The notes under the pieces: model-generated
What the model was told of the DNA's origin: nothing
Databases searched by the model: none
What the model saw: only the letters and a program-made list of their open reading frames with translations
Translations under genes and position numbers: made by a program
In this document: piece after piece, positions 36,128-46,212 of the stretch
Layout of the letters: every line of letters starts with the position of its first letter
How positions within the stretch are numbered: the stretch's first letter is position 1
Source: Wyeomyia smithii
Lineage: Eukaryota; Arthropoda; Insecta; Diptera; Culicidae
Reading direction: 5' to 3'
Assembly: GCF_029784165.1 (NCBI RefSeq)
Contig: NC_073696.1
Span: 150,528,812 to 150,592,811, forward strand
DNA: 64,000 nucleotides

Positions 36128-36537
36128 ATTCAATTTTAGGGTACTTTTTCGCCGCGTGCCGACTACTCGCTCCATTGGTACAATTTACAAATACGATGTA
36201 TGACAAACTTGTAGTCCCTAAGTAGTACTACAAGTTTGTCGAATAGTGTAATGCTCTAACTCTTTTGCCTGAAGCGTAAGAGCCCATATTTAGTGCAATA
36301 TTCAGTCAATATTCGCGGTGAATATTATAATATTCACCGCGAATATTGGTTGAACATCCCGCTGAATATGGGCTTTCACACTTAAGGCATAACAATTAGA
36401 GCATTGCTTTCTTCAACAGACTTGTAGCATTACTTTAGGACTGCAAGTTTGTCGTACATCAAGTTTGAAAATTGTACTTGTGGAGCGAGCTATCGGCACG
36501 CGGCAAATTGAATGGAACTGACACCCCAAAATTGAAT
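36128..36537. mobile_element. 410-bp foldback element with near-complete palindromy
   Basis: The two halves pair over almost the whole length: ends ATTCAATTTT/AAAATTGAAT, then GCCGCGTGCCGA/TCGGCACGCGGC, GACAAACTTG/CAAGTTTGTC, GAGCCCATATT/AATATGGGCT, and a perfect centre at 36307-36348. No coding capacity. The target duplication is unclear because the end itself is palindromic. Confidence 0.75.
36307..36348. repeat. 42-bp perfect palindrome
   Basis: CAATATTCGCGGTGAATATT is followed immediately by its complement, with no loop. It forms the core of the surrounding foldback. Confidence 0.9.
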
Positions 36538-36738
36538 TTTTGATTAAATTCCGGACCGGACTAGAACGAAGCTATCTGGACCTGGTAATGTTTCCAGAAT
36601 CCGGAAAAGCCCGGTTAAAAATCAAACTCAATTTGATTTAAATCTCAAGCAGCAGATTTACAGGTTTTTTCATTTGCATTTCTATAAATGTGCGTAATTT
36701 TAATCCATGTAACATATTTTAAAGCAAATAGATATATG

Positions 36739-37190
36739 TTAGGGTGGCAATGATGTATGGAAAAAAAATTTATCATCGAGTTTCAAAAACCGTATGTATA
36801 TTTTATTTATTAGCCCAAAATACCATCTATGCAAATTTTCAGCTCAATCGGACATGATTTAGTATTGCCTCAAAGCGCTCAAAATTGTGATTTTTCGACC
36901 CTCATTTTCGAGGGTCTACCAAGGAAGCAGGAGTACATGAAATTGGGAAAATCGAAACTTTTTTTTCGATGCCAAATGACTCAAAAGTACGTAAAATGTC
37001 GAGATCTAGTGTTATCTCGAAAACATATTTTTGGTCAAAATCGACCTTCTGTGACTTTGCCGTTTTTTGGGCAACCGAGGCCTCATATGAAATACTCTAA
37101 AACTGGCTTCTGGTCATTTGCAAAACTCGTTCCAAACCAGATGTAAATTATTTTAATGTTCATTAGGTATCTTGAACTTGTTTTTCATTA
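36739..37190 (+). repeat. Unclassified repeat with GGGTGGC-type left end
   Basis: Begins TAGGGTGGCAATGATGTATG, resembling the ends of the MITE at 23649, and includes TTTTCAGCTCAATCGG and CTGTGACTTTGCCGTTTTTT. No matching right end is seen; the LINE tail follows directly, so it may be cut by the LINE. The open frame at 36829-37146 lies wholly within it and has no domain. Confidence 0.4.
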
Positions 37191-37263
37191 GTGTTTATTT
37201 ATTTATTTATTTATTTATTTATTTCACTTCGTCTCCAGTTCAAGCTGTACAGACTGACCTTAA

Positions 37264-39081
37264 CTAGTTATTATACCTTATACTAATTTTGAAACGTTGT
37301 CTAGTTATATTAAAATCAAAAGCGTCGCTATTACTTAGTAGAGTGAAACATTTCTCCAGTGGATGGTTTTGTCCGAATACTGTTCGATGTCTAGTTGTCC
37401 AGAACAGTGGGCGCGGTCGTGATCGATGCGCTGGCACGTAGATATTTACCTGCTGTAGTAGGTCAGGACAATCGACACGGTTGCTCAGTATGTCGAAAGC
37501 GAACATGCGTTGCAAAAATATGCGTCTCTGGTGCAAGGGTTCCAGTCTAATTAATCGGCATCGCTGATCATACGGTGGTAATCTTCGAGGCTCAACCCAA
37601 GGTAGTCGTCGTAGTGCGAAGCGGAGAAAACACCGTTGTATCCTCTCTATGCGAATGATTTGGGCTTCTTGATGGGGTGCCCAGATTTGAACAGTGTATT
37701 CAAGAACGCTTCGCACAATCGAGCAATAGAGTGTTTTGAGAGCATATACATCGCTGAAGTCGCGAGCATTTCGACGGATGAAACCTAGCAGGGCGAAAGC
37801 TTTACACGTTGTCGCTGTGATATGCTCGTTGAAACAGAGCTTACTGTTGAAGGTAACTCCTAAGTCCTGTATCGAGGAAACACGTTGTAGGTTGAAACCA
37901 TTCACTCTGTACTCGTAGTGCTGCTGCGTCCGCGTCCTGGTGAAGCTAATTATTTTACACTTCGTCGCGTTCATCTCCATGCCATTCAAGTTACACCAGA
38001 ATACTATATTGTCGATGTCTTGCTGTAAAGCGGCACGATCGACCAATGAGCTGATGACTCGGTAAACCTTTAAATCGTCGGCGTACATGAGGTGATGAGA
38101 AATCAGGAGGTGGCTCAAATCGTTCACAAACAAAATAAAGATTAAAGGGCCGAGGTGGCTACCTTGCGGTACACCAGAAGGTGTTGAAAACTGAGCTGAC
38201 TCTGCGGAATTAAATTTCACTGTGGCCGATCTGTCCTGTAAGTAAGAGCGGAGCCACAAGATGAGCCAACTAGGAAAACCTAACTTTTCTAGCTTTCTTA
38301 GTGTTAGCTCGTGAGGCACCTTATCAAAAGCTTTGGCAAAATCTACGTACACGCTGTCTACTTGGCAGTGTTTTACTAAACGGGTTTCGAGCATGCTAGC
38401 ATAAGCCATGAGGTTCGTGGTAGTAGAGCGGTTTTTAACAAAACCGTGTTGATATTGCGATATAATAGGTTTAGCGGCTGCGTACATTCTATCGTGAATC
38501 AACAATTCGAGTGTTTTTGCAAGACAACAGAGGATCGATATTGGTCGGTAGTTCTTAACGTCGTGTGCGTTGCCGGTTTTGTGGATGGGCATGACAGTAG
38601 ACAATTTCCATGCGCTAGGGAAAGTACCTTCTAGTAAAGACAGGTTGAAAATGCGGCATATCGGTAACGCGAGTACCTCCGCGCATCGTTGAATGAAAGC
38701 AGGAGGTAGTTTGTCCGGACCAGGACCCTTTGACGGGTCTATTGATTTGAGCGCGGTGGTAACCTCGGCAGTAGTGAATGTCGGTCGTGGCAGGTGTACA
38801 TCGTACGACGGCAAGGAGTTCAATAACTCGGGGGAAACAGGTGTAGGGATGGGGTTGTACACTGATTTGAAAAAGGTAGCAAAAAGTTCGACTGAAGCAT
38901 CAGTGTCGTTGGTGGTTGTGCCCTCGTAAGTCATCACTGTCGGGATCGACTGTGTGCCTTTCCTGTTTTTGAAATGGCGCCAGAAAGAGGATGGGTCCGC
39001 CTTAGCCTCGCTTTCGATTCGAAAAATATAATCCCGATAAGCAGAATGGAGGCACTCATCATAATCTGTCTCCAGCAGCAT
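37264..39081 (-). CDS. LINE ORF2 RT and C-terminal region (partial)
   Basis: 605 uninterrupted codons. RT: TVMPIHKTGNAHDVKNYRPI (fingers), QYQHGFVKNRSTTTNLMAYA, VDSVYVDFAKAFDKVPH (motif A), SGVPQGSHLGPLIFILF (motif B), HLMYADDLKVYRV (motif C, YADD). Then KCKIISFTR, LGVTFNSKLCFNEHI and the C-terminal FLRFALRRLPWVEP block shared with the other LINEs here. Catalytic residues are present, but the endonuclease is in another frame and truncated. The listed Met is internal to the original ORF. Confidence 0.88.
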   Translation of the reverse strand: MLLETDYDECLHSAYRDYIFRIESEAKADPSSFWRHFKNRKGTQSIPTVMTYEGTTTNDTDASVELFATFFKSVYNPIPTPVSPELLNSLPSYDVHLPRPTFTTAEVTTALKSIDPSKGPGPDKLPPAFIQRCAEVLALPICRIFNLSLLEGTFPSAWKLSTVMPIHKTGNAHDVKNYRPISILCCLAKTLELLIHDRMYAAAKPIISQYQHGFVKNRSTTTNLMAYASMLETRLVKHCQVDSVYVDFAKAFDKVPHELTLRKLEKLGFPSWLILWLRSYLQDRSATVKFNSAESAQFSTPSGVPQGSHLGPLIFILFVNDLSHLLISHHLMYADDLKVYRVISSLVDRAALQQDIDNIVFWCNLNGMEMNATKCKIISFTRTRTQQHYEYRVNGFNLQRVSSIQDLGVTFNSKLCFNEHITATTCKAFALLGFIRRNARDFSDVYALKTLYCSIVRSVLEYTVQIWAPHQEAQIIRIERIQRCFLRFALRRLPWVEPRRLPPYDQRCRLIRLEPLHQRRIFLQRMFAFDILSNRVDCPDLLQQVNIYVPAHRSRPRPLFWTTRHRTVFGQNHPLEKCFTLLSNSDAFDFNITRQRFKISIRYNN

Positions 39082-39560
39082 TCTGCGGTACGATGGCGCA
39101 TGAACCGGCGACGTGCTTTACGTAGAACGTTACGTTTGTGTCTGAGTGTGGCGTTCCACCACGGGTGATTGTAAACGCGTCGGATGCGAGTTGTGCGGAT
39201 AGGTGTGTTTCTGGTTATTATACCAAACAGCACATCATAGAAGGTAGTAACGGCAGTATCAGTATGAGCTTCGGGAAAGATCCCATCCCAGTCCTGCAAC
39301 CTGAGCTCGGAAATAACTGCGTCAAAATTGCATCGGTTAAAGTCGAGACTCTGGTTCACTGGATTTACGGGGTGGTTTTCCGATGATAATGACATTGGCA
39401 AGCGTAGGACGAACGGTTTGTGGTGCTGGTCACAGGGTAGCAATGTGAATGGCATGCCGATCAATTCAATTTCGCTGCTATTGCTCACAAAAGCCAAGTC
39501 TAGTAGCCTACCGTGGCTGTTAGGTACGTCACAAATTTGCTGCAGCCCACTAGCAATCAT
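38934..39560 (-). pseudogene. LINE endonuclease C-terminal end and linker
   Basis: Shows the end of an APE-type endonuclease (LLDLAFVSNSSEIE, then CDQHHKPFVL with the SDH-like His replaced in register by DQH) and the basic linker HKRNVLRKARRRFMRHRTAE. The correct frame passes into 37264-39081 near 39070-39080; after that the frame here is out of phase. Confidence 0.75.
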
Positions 39561-39615
39561 GTTTTCAGTGAAAATGAGCTCCTGCTCAGAGGAACCAAAA
39601 CCAAAATTAAAATGA

Positions 39616-40720
39616 AGCCAATCGGAGTACAGTGTGCTAGAAAGTAAATTTTATTTTTACAAATTTTCCACATTTTTAAGCTTTGCCATAGTTTAGAAAG
39701 CTATTCAATTAAACTTTATTAAATATTTAGTTATGGACATAAAGTTATGGACATAACCGAACACCAACACCAAAAACACCAGTCCAATGCACGCACCATT
39801 CATGGCGCATCAGCATTTCCAACCTGGTAACGACGATATCGACGACACCATCGACAATCATCGCACACCTGATACAGCAGAATTGATCACGGCAACTTCG
39901 ATAGCACCATCGACAGCCTGACACAGCAGAAACGACCATGGGAACATCGACGAGCTTAACTCCGGACCACGTGCCCTGACACAGCAGAACCAGCGACAAC
40001 GACGACAACGGCAACAGCAACGCGACGCCAGTAGCGACGGCTACGCGACGCGAACAGAACACCAACCCGGTGGTGGGGAGCTAGTAGGGAACCAACGAAT
40101 CAGGGGTGGTATTGTGCAGCTCGATTCGAGCGATTTTCGCTATTTTCGAGTACGTCACATACTGCCAGTTTTGTTATAAGCTCAAAAGAAGCTGTCATTG
40201 TCATTTGTCCTTCGGCTAATCCAACCCGCAAAATCGAAAAAAATACGAAAAACGAAACATAACGCCCACCAGCGATCATTTAGTTTTGTTCGAGTTACTC
40301 GAAACGAAATGCGCAATGTCACCCCAGGTTTAGCAGCAGCAATTAGTCTTAATCGAAGTGTCCTAGTGATAAGTACTTTGTAGTGCTTTATTAAGTGAAT
40401 AAAATTGTGATTTAAATGATTGAGGTTTTTTTCAAAAACCTAACTACAGAAGAATCTACATAAGTATATCTTTTGTTCTTTAATTTATATAATTTATCAT
40501 AAAATCCTAATAATTCATAAAATCGTAAATTATGTTTTTATTCAAGTCTTTTTAATTTTTTCATTTATATGTACCTTGTGGTTGGAAAGATAAAATATGT
40601 AATGTTTGTTCAAAACCCCAAGCGTCCATAAGCAAGCAAGACAGAATTCCAATAATGACAAACCACGACAGTCGAAAAGCTCATACAAACAGAATATAAT
40701 TTTGAACATCACTAGAACTC
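39616..40720. other. Intergenic, no gene recognised
   Basis: Contains a GA/CA-rich stretch at 39830-40030 with GACGACAACGGCAACAGCAA words that gives low-complexity frames on both strands, then AT-rich sequence. Nothing with domain character. Confidence 0.4.
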
Positions 40721-43010
40721 TGTAATATGGTCACATTTTGACTTATATAGATATTGTACAAATGCATGATTAGAGTTATTTCAATGTTAGGAATTATTAT
40801 TATAGTATGATTGTTATCCGTATTGTTCACCAAAATCTTCGTTGTATTCTGGTTCACTATTGTGGTGATAATTATTACACCAACTTCAAATCGAATATCT
40901 AGATAAGAATGGCACAAGACGCAAGTATGCAAATATCTCAGACACGCACCTTTTCGAGCGAACGTACAAAGCTTATGCGGCTCTCTGCTGCGGTTCGCAT
41001 AGCTTCTATGAAAGTCCCTGCTGCGTGAACACTTAACCAGAGGATACTCGGTTAATCTTTATTCCGTCTTTCCACGGTATTCTCTCCGTCGGGCAAGATC
41101 TCTCTTACACACTTAAATTTTTTTGTCGGGTCTCGGTAATTTTTGCCGAGAACGGCACCACTGAGTGCTCGGTTAGAAAAAAAATGACAGCTGTCACATT
41201 TTTTCGAAAATCTCGGTTCAACCCAACTGAAGTTTCGGCACAAAATATTAACGAGCCGAAATATCAGTTAGGTGCACCGAGATTCACGAAAAAATGTGAC
41301 AGCTGTCATTATTTTTTTAACCGAGCACTCAGTGGTGCCGTTCTCGGCAATAAATTACCGAGACCCGGCAAAAAATTTTAAGTGTGTAGTAGGGGAATTC
41401 TTAGTAGTCGGCAGAATCTGAGATGGCTTAATTTAAACGGCTTGAACGAAAAAGAGATGCCAGTCCGGATTAACAACGAATTGGTTTTTGGGAGAACCTG
41501 TCGTTTGGAAAGGTCGTTGTCCTGTTTCGGCTAGATAACGTACTTCCGGTTCAAATTTCCCGAAGATTGCTCACTATTTAACTGAGGGATTCTCGCAGCG
41601 TCCAGCTTTATTTAACCTGGTTCGCGAATGTAAGTGGAGTGGATCCGCGCGTTGTCGAGTGATAGAAAATAATTAGGTAAAGTCAGTGAAGTTTTTACAG
41701 TCTAGCCAGTAACAGTGATGTTTTTCCCCCCGTAAATAGGAGACAGAATTTAGTGCCTAGGATAATTTGTGCGGTATCGTGTGCGTGAAAGGCCTGAGAA
41801 TATAAGGTAAAATTGATTAAAAAAATAATTTCGTACACCGCGCCCTAACGCGTTTGAACAGCCGTTCAAACGGCTTTTTGTCTACTAGCGAACAATTCCC
41901 ACCACCGTTAAGTGAACCATAGGAAACGGTTCTATCGATGCACGTGGAACGTGCTGCTTTGTCAACCACTTCTAGCGAAACCAGGATCGCTTTGCCCGCC
42001 ACGGCTTAGAATTGGCTAACGGTCATCCACGGTTCAGTCCGAACCCCGTCGATTCTTCAAGCGTTTTCAACATATCGACAGGAACGAAATTTACCACGTC
42101 CCTCGTCGGCGTCATCGCAACCACCAGCGACGCCATCGTTTCGTCGCACCGCCGCCATTGTTTCGTCGCACCGTCGTCATCATCGAGGTATGCTCCCGAG
42201 CACTACAAAAGTCTACGGTCAGTGAGTACACAAACCCTTTTTAATAACATGCGCATGTAAAGTGTAATAGAAGATGATATAATGAAATAACCCGTTCGAA
42301 CGAAGAGGCCCGATTAGAAATCGCTAGAACCAAAACCGCACACGATAGGTCAGTAGATAGAGAGGGGGAAAGAAGTGAGAGATGAGACAGTAGGTAGATT
42401 GGAGGAGAGGTCGGCAAAGGCCGAAGATAAAGATGCGTGTAGTTTAGCTACAAATAAACCAGTGCACTATGTACCGACGTTACCGATAATGTAAACCCAC
42501 AAATCAGTTGAGATCATTTTGGCGAATATGAGAAGCTACCCCTATTGATTGGTTCGGTCTGTTAGGAACTTCACGTCGCTTGTCCAGTTGCGGTTCGTTC
42601 GTTTTCTTCTTTTTTACTCCAAGTAAGGATTGCTTGGGAATCTCAATCCCCTCCACCCACCTTACCGACCGAAACGGTTAGTTTGATTGGAGTCTGTTCC
42701 CCGTGATGATAAAGTAGTGGGTGGTGGATTTTTGCTAACTGGCCGAGCGACGGGTTGTTTCAAAGACCTCTTCTGCGTTTTTTCCACTGGCGTTGAATTT
42801 TCAGATAGCCGTTTAAGTTGGTTGTTGTTGGCCATACCTTCCGCGATTCACAGCTCGGGTTCTTTTACTGAATCCGCCCTGAAAGGAGATCTCTTGCCGG
42901 GCAAATACAACACGACGGTTGATCCCCTCCGGGGGTGGCGCATTGAAGTCAACCGTTTGAGTTCCTTCAGAACGAGAATCACCGAACGCGTGACGATCTT
43001 CCGCGTTACA
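40721..43010 (+). repeat. 5' LTR of the non-autonomous LTR element
   Basis: TGTAATATGG..CGCGTTACA, 2,290 bp including a 279-bp MITE, so about 2.0 kb natively. It matches the right LTR at 54934-55802 with few substitutions up to 41869. The remainder (41870-43010) is unique in the window. A hairpin GTTTGAAC-AGCC-GTTCAAAC lies near 41852-41871. The short frames inside (41817-42002 minus, 42012-42260 plus, 42687-43058 plus) are not gene-like. Confidence 0.75.
41108..41386. mobile_element. 279-bp foldback MITE with TA duplication and empty site
   Basis: Ends CACACTTAAA and TTTAAGTGTG; long arms with GGGTCTCGGTAATT, GAACGGCACCACTGAGTGCT and GACAGCTGTCA pair across the element. Flanked by TA (41106-41107, 41387-41388). 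The other LTR reads CTCTCTTAGTAGGGG at 55313-55327 with a single TA, i.e. the exact pre-insertion site. Confidence 0.92.
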
Positions 43011-43013
43011 TTT

Positions 43014-43031
43014 TGGCGCCCAACGTTTAAA
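43014..43031 (+). promoter_or_regulatory. Primer-binding site, tRNA-Lys-like
   Basis: TGGCGCCCAACGTTTAAA starts three bases after the LTR. The first 13 bases match the familiar TGGCGCCCAACGT lysine-type site; the rest diverges. Confidence 0.6.
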
Positions 43032-44355
43032 AGGCGAATATTTAAGAATTTGCGCTAGATTTGGAAATTCGTTGCACGATTTTGAATTATACATTATTCG
43101 ATTTTTTTTTCTCGCAAAGTTGATTTCGGATTGTTGCTAAGAAAAAATATACATAACTCGTTGATTCGAAATTTTTATTTGCGTATGCGTCTTACCCTTG
43201 TGCCTAATTAAAATTGATTTCTTCGTTATGGTCAGTACTTAAATTATATTTATTTTCTACGTTAATTTATTTATTTATTCATTCGTTTATTGATAATATA
43301 AAATATAAATTTATATTTGCAATTTGTGTTTTGCAAACCCCATAATTTATTTATTTGATAGAACATAGTGCAATTTATATTATTTATTATTGGTGTTAGT
43401 GAACATTTTTTCTTTGGTGAACGGATTTTTGTGATCATTGTTATATTTTGAATTTGGCGAAATGGAATACCCTTATGCGAACCATTTGAAAAAGATGCAC
43501 CCTCCGACTAAATAGAAATTTTCAAAGCTATGTAACTCTACGGAGAGACCACAACTAAAGTTAAAAACATCCTTGTAGATAAAATTATGTTAAAAATTTT
43601 GTTCAATGTGAGAGACCGAATTCAAAGAGAAGCCAATATTTCGAAAATGGTCATTGGCGTTTTTCGAAGTTCACTGTGCAATTGAGAGTAGGGAAGAAGA
43701 AGTATTGGCCATGTTGAACTCAGGCATGAAGCATAAGAACGAGCCTGGGCGATGACCTGTACAAAGTAGTGGTAACACGATTTAGAAGCGAGCCCAGAAG
43801 GCGATGACTTCGCTTAGGAAATAGTAATGTCTTCGTCCGACATAATAGTTTTTCGTCAAACGTTCGAACATTGCATAGAGAATAAAAAAAATATAGCTGA
43901 TTCACAGCCTCACATTTGGAAAATTGAATGAGAAATTTTTTTCTAGCTATGCACACTTCAATGGAAGCAACAAATATCAAAACAAAAAAACACCAAAAGG
44001 GAAACAGACAACAAACAAGGGAAGCGGATTTTCATATCCCACCCACTGTAAAAAATTTTTTGTAAATAGTTATGTTAGTCGTGCCTATCTATCCTTAATC
44101 TAGGTTAGTACTTAATCTAAGGTTAGTCAATAGATAAAATTTACCAATTTCATTTATAAGTCCATTTGTTGTTCGATGTTGCACTTCTGCAAAAATCCTC
44201 TGTCGTTGTACCGTTCTTCTTGGTAATTTTCGACTTGTAATAGATGTTTAGCTCGTAGATCCCTTTGTACATATTTTTCTCCGAAGTTATATTGCTTCCT
44301 TGTAAATATTTAGCCATAAGTATGATAAATAGATGTTCCTTGTATATTAGGTCAT
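43032..44355 (+). other. Interior of the non-autonomous LTR element, left part
   Basis: AT-rich, no open frame with protein character. Followed by the PLE target site at 44356-44369. Confidence 0.5.
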
Positions 44356-44369
44356 GTTTATCCAATTCA
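44356..44369 (+). repeat. PLE target-site duplication, left
   Basis: GTTTATCCAATTCA, repeated at 54061-54074. The first G may belong to the element, so the duplication is 13-14 bp. Confidence 0.85.
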
Positions 44370-44487
44370 ATATTTGGTATTTTCGTGCAACGTAAGAACT
44401 AACATCACTCATACGACGCGACGCGGGACAAAACACAACACTTATCGTTCTTACTACATTTAACATTTTAAAATTTTTACCTTAAAA

Positions 44488-44527
44488 CTCGACCGGTTTC
44501 GGGCGTAATACTGCCCATCTTCAGGAG
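44488..44527 (-). ncRNA. Hammerhead-ribozyme-like motif, inverted PLE copy
   Basis: Minus strand carries CTC-CTGAAGA, a GGGC/GCCC hairpin, GAAACCGGTC and GAG, as in the three forward copies. See the copy at 48624 for the structure. Confidence 0.55.
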
Positions 44528-44589
44528 GAGAGTCCGACTGGTTACACTTCTTTATACGTTGTTCGTATACGTCAGAGAGCAAAGAGATG

Positions 44590-46212
44590 CTACGGGATTC
44601 TCCGCTTTAGTATGTTAAATAGGCAGGATGTGATGGGGGGATCGTCTTCGTTCATCAGCGGTTCTGTCGAATTACTGATGTGAAGCGATTCCCAAGCGTT
44701 TAAGTGGGACGTTTTCCTTATGTTTTTAATAATTTTCGCGTTTTTCCAGTCTATTTGGTGGTCTAAAGTTACGGTGTGGGCGGCTACACTAGATTCGCAG
44801 GACTTTGCATTATCAACGGCATGTTTATGTTCTTTGATTCGCACTTTCACCTTGCGTCGAGTTTGCCCGATATACACCGAGGGACAATTCTGGCATGGAA
44901 TCCGGTATATTCCGGAATGCTCATCTGGGGGAACTTTGTCTTTTAAATTGCATAGCAAGTCCCGCAATGTGTTTTCGCTTTTGTGCACGATTTGAAAATT
45001 AAGTCTTCTCAGTGTATTTTTTATTCGGTTGGTTACTTTGGGGTAGAATGGTAAACTGATCCTTTTTATTTCACTACTTCCGGGCAATAGTGTGGTGATT
45101 TGTTGTTTCTCTTGTTTGCGTTTGTGTTTTCCTAGAATTTTGTCCACGAATCTTTTGTCGTAGCCATTTTTTTCCGCTGCTTTGTATATTTGTTGCTGTT
45201 CTTTGGCAAACTCCTCGGCTTCCATTGGCACATTAAACAACCGGTGGGCCATGGCATGAAAGGCTGCTTGTTTCTGTCCCCCAAAGTGGTTGGAATCGGA
45301 CGTTATATAACGGTCGGTAGACGTCGGTTTTCTGTAGATCCCAAACTTCAATGTGCCATCCTCCTTTCGGGTGATCATCAGGTCTAGGAAGGGCAATTTA
45401 CCCTCAACTTCCCGCTCTACCGTAAATTTGATTGAGTTGTGGCGGGAGTTGAGCAGATCTAATGTTTGGGGTAGGTAGCGTTCTTTCACCGGGGCAAAAA
45501 CATCATCCACGTATCTTTTCCATACTCGTGGGAAATAATTCTCTCTTCCCGCGGCCTCTTCGAAATCGCTCATGAAAACGTTGGCTAACAGCGGTGAAAG
45601 TTTGCAGCCCATACTTAGGCCGAACGTCTGTTTGAAGCATTTTCCTCTAAAAGTGAAGTAGTTTTGGTTCATACATACCTCAGCAATTAAAAGGTAAGCT
45701 TCCATGTGGTGATGTGGCACCCGGCTGCGTTCTAAATGCTGGCGCAAGCTCTTTAACGGGTCGGTAACCGGTATGCTTGGAAAAAGCGCTGTGACATCGA
45801 ACGATACCATAATTTCCCCTCGCTTAATTTTGAACCCTTCTAGTTGCTGAACCAAATCTACAGAATTTTTCACGCTTTTTCCGTGGGTTATCGGGTACTT
45901 TTTCATTTCTTCCACCAACCACGCTGCCATTTTCTCGGTTGGTGTGCGAATGTTGGAGGAAATCGGTCTCATTCCAACTGGATTTTTGTGGATCTTCGGC
46001 AGGCAATATAGCGAAGCCACCATCGGGTTGGGGACGTGAAATTTCCTCTCGAGTCTCTCTTCACCCATTAAATGTGCTACTTTCTGTCGCGCGAAATTTA
46101 CTTCCTCGACCATCGCATTCAGAGGATCCCTAGGTTTGCCGTTTTTAAATTTATGTTCCTCGTACGGACCGACTTCGATCATGTCACAGACGCGGGACTC
46201 GTAGTCTTCCAA
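44590..46212 (-). CDS. PLE RT/GIY-YIG protein, 5'-truncated inverted copy
   Basis: 540 open codons matching residues from about 270 to the end of the 809-residue family protein. It has LPKIHKNPVGMRPISS, MVSFDVTALFPSIPV, FGLSMGCKLSPLLANVF, KRYVDDVFA and a C-terminal GIY-YIG domain (GIYRIPCQNCPSVYIGQT). It carries Pro instead of Ala in VTDPLKSL and Gln instead of Arg in LRQHLERS. The N-terminal third is missing because of the head-to-head junction, so activity is doubtful even though no stop interrupts it. Confidence 0.9.
   Translation of the reverse strand: MEDYESRVCDMIEVGPYEEHKFKNGKPRDPLNAMVEEVNFARQKVAHLMGEERLERKFHVPNPMVASLYCLPKIHKNPVGMRPISSNIRTPTEKMAAWLVEEMKKYPITHGKSVKNSVDLVQQLEGFKIKRGEIMVSFDVTALFPSIPVTDPLKSLRQHLERSRVPHHHMEAYLLIAEVCMNQNYFTFRGKCFKQTFGLSMGCKLSPLLANVFMSDFEEAAGRENYFPRVWKRYVDDVFAPVKERYLPQTLDLLNSRHNSIKFTVEREVEGKLPFLDLMITRKEDGTLKFGIYRKPTSTDRYITSDSNHFGGQKQAAFHAMAHRLFNVPMEAEEFAKEQQQIYKAAEKNGYDKRFVDKILGKHKRKQEKQQITTLLPGSSEIKRISLPFYPKVTNRIKNTLRRLNFQIVHKSENTLRDLLCNLKDKVPPDEHSGIYRIPCQNCPSVYIGQTRRKVKVRIKEHKHAVDNAKSCESSVAAHTVTLDHQIDWKNAKIIKNIRKTSHLNAWESLHISNSTEPLMNEDDPPITSCLFNILKRRIP

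Larger units (their letters stand above)
37196..39615 (-). mobile_element. Jockey-like LINE, 5'-truncated
   Basis: Tail (AAAT)n at about 37196-37226 on the plus strand as (TTTA)n; the 5' break is near 39615, inside the endonuclease domain. Contains the 3' end of the endonuclease, the linker, a full RT and the C-terminal region. One frameshift near 39070. It may be inserted into the repeat at 36739. Confidence 0.85.

Noticed and set aside
37201..37232. (TTTA)n as an independent microsatellite
   Set aside because: It is the 3' tail of the minus-strand LINE that follows.
39745..40065. 106-codon hydrophobic minus frame resembling a membrane protein
   Set aside because: It arises from a low-complexity GACGACAACGGCAAC region, with no homology-like pattern.
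42012..43058. Candidate gag-like frames in the 5' LTR
   Set aside because: No capsid or zinc-knuckle motif, and the positions lie before the primer-binding site.
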